Assembly (NCBI GenBank): GCA_022827165.1
Contig: JAJDTN010000089.1
Coordinates: 1-9,482, forward strand
Source of the DNA: Candidatus Latescibacterota bacterium
GTDB lineage: Bacteria > Latescibacterota > UBA2968 > UBA8231
Length of the DNA: 9,482 bases
Direction of reading: 5' to 3'
Below are positions 6,629 through 9,482 of this stretch, one piece after another. A model generated the notes under the pieces. That model was not told the DNA's origin. It worked only from the letters and a program-made list of their open reading frames with translations, and did not search any database. The translations under genes and the position numbers were made by a program. Position 1 is the stretch's first letter. Every line of letters starts with the position of its first letter.

Positions 6629-7579
6629 TCAGAAGCCGCACCGCTCGGCGGCTTTGAAGAACGGCTCGGTCACGTTCATCGCTCCGCGGAAGACCAGGTC
6701 GCTGGTGAAGGGGTGAACGCAGATCAGCCGGGCGCCGTTCTCCATGGCGCGGACGATGTTGTCCTCGATCTCGCCGGGATCCTCCATGGACCCGGAGCCC
6801 ACGACGCGGCCCATGTGAAGGCCCCGCCGGGAGGCCGCGCGGAAGAGGGCGTCGATCGCCTCCTCGATCTCCGGGATCTCGCCCTGGCGCAGGATGGCGT
6901 CGAAGGGGCCGACAAAGCCGCAGGCCTTGTTCGGGCCCTGGGCCTGCATCAGGTCGAGGATCCCGTCGCGAACCTCGCGGTCGACGATGTACTCGGCCGT
7001 CTCGAACTGGATCCACCCCTGGGTCTCGGTCTCCTGTCCCCGCAGTGAATCGGGAGTGAAGGCGAACTTGCGGTCGCCGTAGCGCACCGGATAGCCGCCG
7101 CGGTCGTCACGGGTGGCCTGGCCCGGCGTGGGGAAGTTCACCGCGCGGAAGAACCTCTCGGCCTCCTCGAGGGTGGTCCCGTACGGCTTCATCGTCGCCC
7201 GCGCCCCAAGCTGGAAGACGTCGCCGTGGGCGCTGAAGGCCTCGCGGTGGAGACGCTGCACCTGGAGCAGTCCCACCCGCCCCTCCATGGCGTTCTGCTG
7301 GCGTCCGTACCAGCCCTCCCGCTGCAGGTGCTCGGCGTCGTTGACGACCCATGAGAGTCCGGCCTTCGCCCAGGCGTGCACCTCGTCGTCGCGGACCTGG
7401 TACCAGGGGACGTCGTTGAAGATCCCGAGCAGGGGCGGCGTCTCCTCCACCGACCCGTACCTGTCGAGGACCTCCTTCACCGGGTTGCGGTTCGGGTTCA
7501 GGACGTAGGCGTGGGCGCGGCGGGCGAACTCCTCCGTCGCCAGGGGGCGCTCTCCCCCGAGGCAGTCCAGGGCGGTCAC
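6629..7579 (-). CDS. HpcH/HpaI aldolase-like protein
   Basis: The 316-residue protein fits the HpcH/HpaI family of metal-dependent class II aldolases (2-keto-3-deoxy-sugar-acid and 4-hydroxy-2-oxoheptanedioate aldolases, including the KDR aldolase RhmA). 'LLGIFNDV' (50-57) and 'VVNDAEH' (78-84, His84) correspond to the HpaI 'IGLWL...LLIDGEH' region. 'QLGARATMKPYGTTLEEAERFFRA' (split here around residues 123-146) matches the strand-helix after it. Glu193 (IQFETA) and Asp227 (FVGPFD) occupy the metal-ligand positions. It is longer than the usual 250-270 residues, with about 45 extra N-terminal residues. The conserved catalytic Arg of HpaI is not clearly placed; Arg109 is the nearest. The GTG start overlaps the glycosylase stop as GTGA and has GGAGAG 5 nt upstream (7590-7585), so translation is coupled. 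The C-terminal 40 residues lack obvious HpaI features. The fold call is good; substrate and activity are open. Confidence 0.75.
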   Translation of the reverse strand: MTALDCLGGERPLATEEFARRAHAYVLNPNRNPVKEVLDRYGSVEETPPLLGIFNDVPWYQVRDDEVHAWAKAGLSWVVNDAEHLQREGWYGRQQNAMEGRVGLLQVQRLHREAFSAHGDVFQLGARATMKPYGTTLEEAERFFRAVNFPTPGQATRDDRGGYPVRYGDRKFAFTPDSLRGQETETQGWIQFETAEYIVDREVRDGILDLMQAQGPNKACGFVGPFDAILRQGEIPEIEEAIDALFRAASRRGLHMGRVVGSGSMEDPGEIEDNIVRAMENGARLICVHPFTSDLVFRGAMNVTEPFFKAAERCGF

Positions 7580-8316
7580 GATATCTCTCCGGATGAAGCG
7601 AAGGCGTAGCCGGCCGGGCAGGCGTCCCGGAGGCAGCAGCCCTCGCACAGGGGGCGGGCCCTGCAGTGGGTGACGGCGTGGCGCACGAGCAGGGCGTGGT
7701 ACTCGTTGTAGAGGGCGGGGTCCCGCGGCAGGCGCGACTGGAGGTGCTCCTGCAGCGGGTGGTAGGCGATCCCCTCCGGCACCCATGCCAGGCGCGCGCC
7801 GATGCGGCGGGTGTACGCGTCGATGACGAAGAAGGGAAGGCCGGCGGCGTAGAGCAGGATGCTGTCCGCCGTCTCGGGGCCGACGCCCCGCCGGGAGAGC
7901 AACTCGCCGCGCAACTCGTCGGGAGGCCGCGAGAGGAAGGGGGCGATGCGCCCGCCGCTCACGGCCGCGAGGTGGGCCGCCAGCTCCTGCAGGTTGCGCG
8001 CCTTCTGGTTGAAGTAGCCGGCGCTGCGGATGGTGGCCGCCAGGGTCGGCCGGGGCAGGGCGGCCATGCGCCGGATGCTCAGGACCCGCTTCCGGACCAG
8101 GGCCGACAGGGCGGCCGAAGCGTTCCGCCAGGTCGTGTTCTGCGTCAGGATGGCGCCGACGGCGATCTCCCACTGCTGCCGCGGCGCGGGAACGGCGCCG
8201 GCCGTGCCGGGACGGTACAGGGGGCGGAGACCTCCGCGCGCCGTGGTCGGCCACCATCCCTGGGGGCCGTAGTGCCGGAGGAGCCGTTCGTAGGCCTGGA
8301 GGACGCTCAGTCTCAC
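7576..8316 (-). CDS. Endonuclease III-related DNA glycosylase (HhH-GPD, [4Fe-4S]), MagIII-like
   Basis: The 246-residue protein has the helix-hairpin-helix GPD fold of base-excision-repair glycosylases. 'VGAILTQNTTWRNA' (53-66), 'SAGYFNQKA' (98-106), the hairpin 'GVGPETAD' (144-151) and catalytic Asp166 ('VIDAYTRR') are visible. A Cys218-x5-Cys224-x2-Cys227-x5-Cys233 set should bind a [4Fe-4S] cluster. EndoIII and MutY use x6-x2-x5, so the first loop is one residue shorter. The lyase lysine of EndoIII (GVGRKTA) is replaced by Glu148 (GVGPETA), as in the endonuclease-III-related group that includes Helicobacter 3-methyladenine glycosylase MagIII. A monofunctional alkyl-base glycosylase is therefore the best guess. 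The start is GTG with no Shine-Dalgarno site; a candidate promoter places transcription at or next to the GTG. It overlaps the aldolase-like gene downstream by 4 bp. Confidence 0.85.
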   Translation of the reverse strand: MRLSVLQAYERLLRHYGPQGWWPTTARGGLRPLYRPGTAGAVPAPRQQWEIAVGAILTQNTTWRNASAALSALVRKRVLSIRRMAALPRPTLAATIRSAGYFNQKARNLQELAAHLAAVSGGRIAPFLSRPPDELRGELLSRRGVGPETADSILLYAAGLPFFVIDAYTRRIGARLAWVPEGIAYHPLQEHLQSRLPRDPALYNEYHALLVRHAVTHCRARPLCEGCCLRDACPAGYAFASSGEIS

Positions 8317-8322
8317 GCGGGC

Positions 8323-8351
8323 AAGATGGCGGGAGCCTCTTGGCGGGTCAA
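8323..8351 (-). promoter_or_regulatory. Candidate promoter for a leaderless glycosylase transcript
   Basis: On the minus strand, TTGACC (8351-8346, 5 of 6 to consensus) is followed after 17 bp by CATCTT (8328-8323, 3 of 6). The GTG start begins 6 nt after the -10. The expected transcription start is therefore at or within a base or two of the first codon, which agrees with the absence of a ribosome site. Confidence 0.4.
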
Positions 8352-8400
8352 GGCGCCTGGCACTACCGTTGGACGCTTCTGTCCGACGGTCCGGAATCCA

Positions 8401-8408
8401 AAGGAGGG
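8401..8408 (+). promoter_or_regulatory. Shine-Dalgarno site for the Gfo/Idh/MocA oxidoreductase
   Basis: AAGGAGGG ends 5 nt before GTG 8414 and fixes that codon as the start. The frame has no nearby ATG that would suit the conserved N-terminal strand. Confidence 0.8.
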
Positions 8409-8413
8409 ATCTG

Positions 8414-9482
8414 GTGAATCGACGCTATCGAGCGGCCGCCATCGGCCGCACCGGCCAAGGCAACTACGGTCATGGCCTGCACCTGGCCTACAGGGACCAT
8501 CCGGCCGTCGACTTCGTGGCCGTGGCCGACCCCGACGAGGAGGGCCGCGCGAAGGCGCAGGCGGAGACAGGCGCCGGCGCGTCCTACGCGGACTACGGGA
8601 GGATGCTGCAGGAGCAGTCCCCGGACCTCGTCAGCGTATGCCCGCGGTGGACCGACTGCCACCTGGAGATGGTCACCGCCTGCCTGGAGGCGGGCGCCCA
8701 CGTCTACTGCGAGAAGCCGATGACGTGGAACCTGGCCGAGGGCGACGCCATCGTCGGCAAGGCCCGGGAGGCGGGCCTCAAGGTCGCCGTCGCCCACCAG
8801 GCCGTCTACCTGCCCCGCATCCAGCAGCTGCGGGGGATCCTGCGGGAGGGCCGCATCGGCGAGGTGCAGGCGATCTACGCCCACGGCAAGCAGGACCGCC
8901 GCGGCGGCGGCGAGGACATGATCGTCCTGGGGACGCACCTGTTCAACATGATGCGGTACTTCGTCGGCGACGTGGGCTGGATGTCGGCGCAGGTCACGGT
9001 GGAAGGCCGGGAGCTCACGCCGGAAGACGTGCGCGAGGCGGGCGAGCCCGTGGGGCCGGTGGCCGGCGACTGCGTGAACTCGTACTTCGCCTTCGAGTCG
9101 GGGGTGGCCGGGTTCTTCGACTCGCGCAAGGACCAGGTCGGCTCGAACAAGCGCTACGGCATGGAGATCGTCGGCAGCGAGGGCGTGATCTCGCTGCGGG
9201 GCGGGGCCGGCTCGGAGCTGGTGATCTACCCCCATCCGGTCTTCCTGCCCGCCGACGCCGGACAGGGCTGGCAGCCGCTGGAGGGACTGCCCGAGGACGA
9301 GCTGCCCTCGGGCAACCAGCGCGCCATCGCCGACCTGATCGAGGCCGCCGAGGAGGACCGCGAGCCGTTGTCGAGCGCCGCCGGCGCCGTGGCCGCCCTG
9401 GAGATGATCCTGGGGGCCTACGAGTCGCAGATCACCGGCGCCCGGGTGCCCATGCCCATGGCCAACCGCGAGCATCCGCTGG
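8414..9482 (+). CDS. Gfo/Idh/MocA family oxidoreductase (3' end cut off by the window)
   Basis: At least 356 codons are open from GTG 8414 to the window end without a stop, so the gene is nearly complete at the usual family length (330-390). The N-terminal Rossmann strand has 'AAIGRTGQGNYG' (8-19), a nucleotide-binding glycine loop. 'VAVADPDEEG' follows, then 'YCEKP' with Glu100-Lys101-Pro102, the family's signature lysine. The C-terminal domain begins near 'VLGTHLFNMMRYF' with His175. The Asp normally four residues before that His is Val171 here, and the Asp three residues after is Asn178. A later segment 'YGMEIVGSEGVISLRGG' is the typical substrate-domain strand. These enzymes usually oxidise or reduce sugars, inositols or their acids with NAD(P). 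The gene is divergent from the glycosylase across a 97-bp gap. Substrate is unknown, and the active-site changes leave even dehydrogenase activity open. Confidence 0.88.
   Translation, partial: MNRRYRAAAIGRTGQGNYGHGLHLAYRDHPAVDFVAVADPDEEGRAKAQAETGAGASYADYGRMLQEQSPDLVSVCPRWTDCHLEMVTACLEAGAHVYCEKPMTWNLAEGDAIVGKAREAGLKVAVAHQAVYLPRIQQLRGILREGRIGEVQAIYAHGKQDRRGGGEDMIVLGTHLFNMMRYFVGDVGWMSAQVTVEGRELTPEDVREAGEPVGPVAGDCVNSYFAFESGVAGFFDSRKDQVGSNKRYGMEIVGSEGVISLRGGAGSELVIYPHPVFLPADAGQGWQPLEGLPEDELPSGNQRAIADLIEAAEEDREPLSSAAGAVAALEMILGAYESQITGARVPMPMANREHPL

Noticed and set aside
6360..6716. Small plus-strand genes in the 6280-6628 spacer
   Set aside because: The candidate products are Arg/Gly/Ser-rich, lack ribosome sites and motifs, and run antisense into the aldolase-like gene.
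7580..8257. Glycosylase and aldolase-like gene as one fused or frameshifted gene
   Set aside because: The aldolase frame stays open upstream to about 8257, but this part is Arg/Pro/Ala-rich and lies out of frame under the intact glycosylase. The GTGA overlap with its own ribosome site explains the arrangement as two genes.
8340..8369. Plus-strand promoter TTGGCG-18 bp-TACCGT for the oxidoreductase
   Set aside because: Both hexamers are weak matches and the spacing is long, so I did not list it although some promoter must lie in this gap.
8363..9475. Long minus-strand open frame opposite the oxidoreductase
   Set aside because: Its His/Gly/Asp/Leu-rich product has no motifs, and the plus strand encodes a clear Gfo/Idh/MocA protein with a strong ribosome site. 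It is an antisense shadow typical of GC-rich DNA.
1..9482. Mobile element, CRISPR array, defence system or RNA gene
   Set aside because: I saw no transposase or integrase motifs, no terminal repeats, no regular repeat-spacer pattern, no nuclease/toxin pair, and no tRNA or rRNA signature on either strand.

Overview
The window is GC-rich (by eye well over 60%, with third codon positions almost all G or C), has conventional Shine-Dalgarno sites, and is densely coded on both strands. The gene set is bacterial: a CRTAC1-type FG-GAP lipoprotein, calcineurin-like phosphoesterases, an L-rhamnose mutarotase, a Gfo/Idh/MocA oxidoreductase, an HpcH/HpaI-like aldolase, an MBL-fold hydrolase, a MagIII-like glycosylase and a serine-acetyltransferase-like enzyme. 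This mix is familiar from high-GC environmental phyla such as Latescibacterota, Planctomycetota, Krumholzibacteriota/Eisenbacteria or Acidobacteriota. The phylum assignment is inference; no rRNA or marker gene is present.

Layout. (1) 1-3656, plus strand: the C-terminal membrane segment of an upstream gene, then a CRTAC1/ASPIC-UnbV protein, then two different calcineurin-like metallophosphoesterases in tandem. (2) 3693-4481, minus strand: an MBL-fold (UlaG-like) metal hydrolase that converges on the second phosphoesterase across a 36-bp gap holding a perfect hairpin. (3) 4482-4612: an unusually A-rich divergent intergenic region with candidate promoters for both sides. (4) 4613-6228, plus strand: RhaM-type L-rhamnose mutarotase followed by a 427-residue serine-acetyltransferase-like enzyme, closed by a long nested hairpin. 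(5) 6280-6628: about 350 bp without a convincing gene. (6) 6629-8316, minus strand: a MagIII-like DNA glycosylase translationally coupled through a GTGA overlap to an HpcH/HpaI-like aldolase. (7) 8414-9482, plus strand: a Gfo/Idh/MocA oxidoreductase that runs off the window.

How they may work together. RhaM, the aldolase-like protein, the dehydrogenase-like protein and the lactonase-like MBL protein could all act on sugars or sugar acids, in the style of non-phosphorylative deoxysugar catabolism. They lie in separate transcription units on both strands, no sugar-acid dehydratase or transporter is visible, and a shared pathway is only a hypothesis. The phosphoesterases, the FG-GAP lipoprotein and the glycosylase look unrelated to it.

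I found no CRISPR array, transposase, integrase, tRNA or rRNA, and nothing that amounts to a clearly new multi-gene system. The most useful oddities are the glycosylase-aldolase coupling with a candidate leaderless promoter, the active-site departures in the aldolase and the oxidoreductase, and the long serine-acetyltransferase-like protein next to rhaM.
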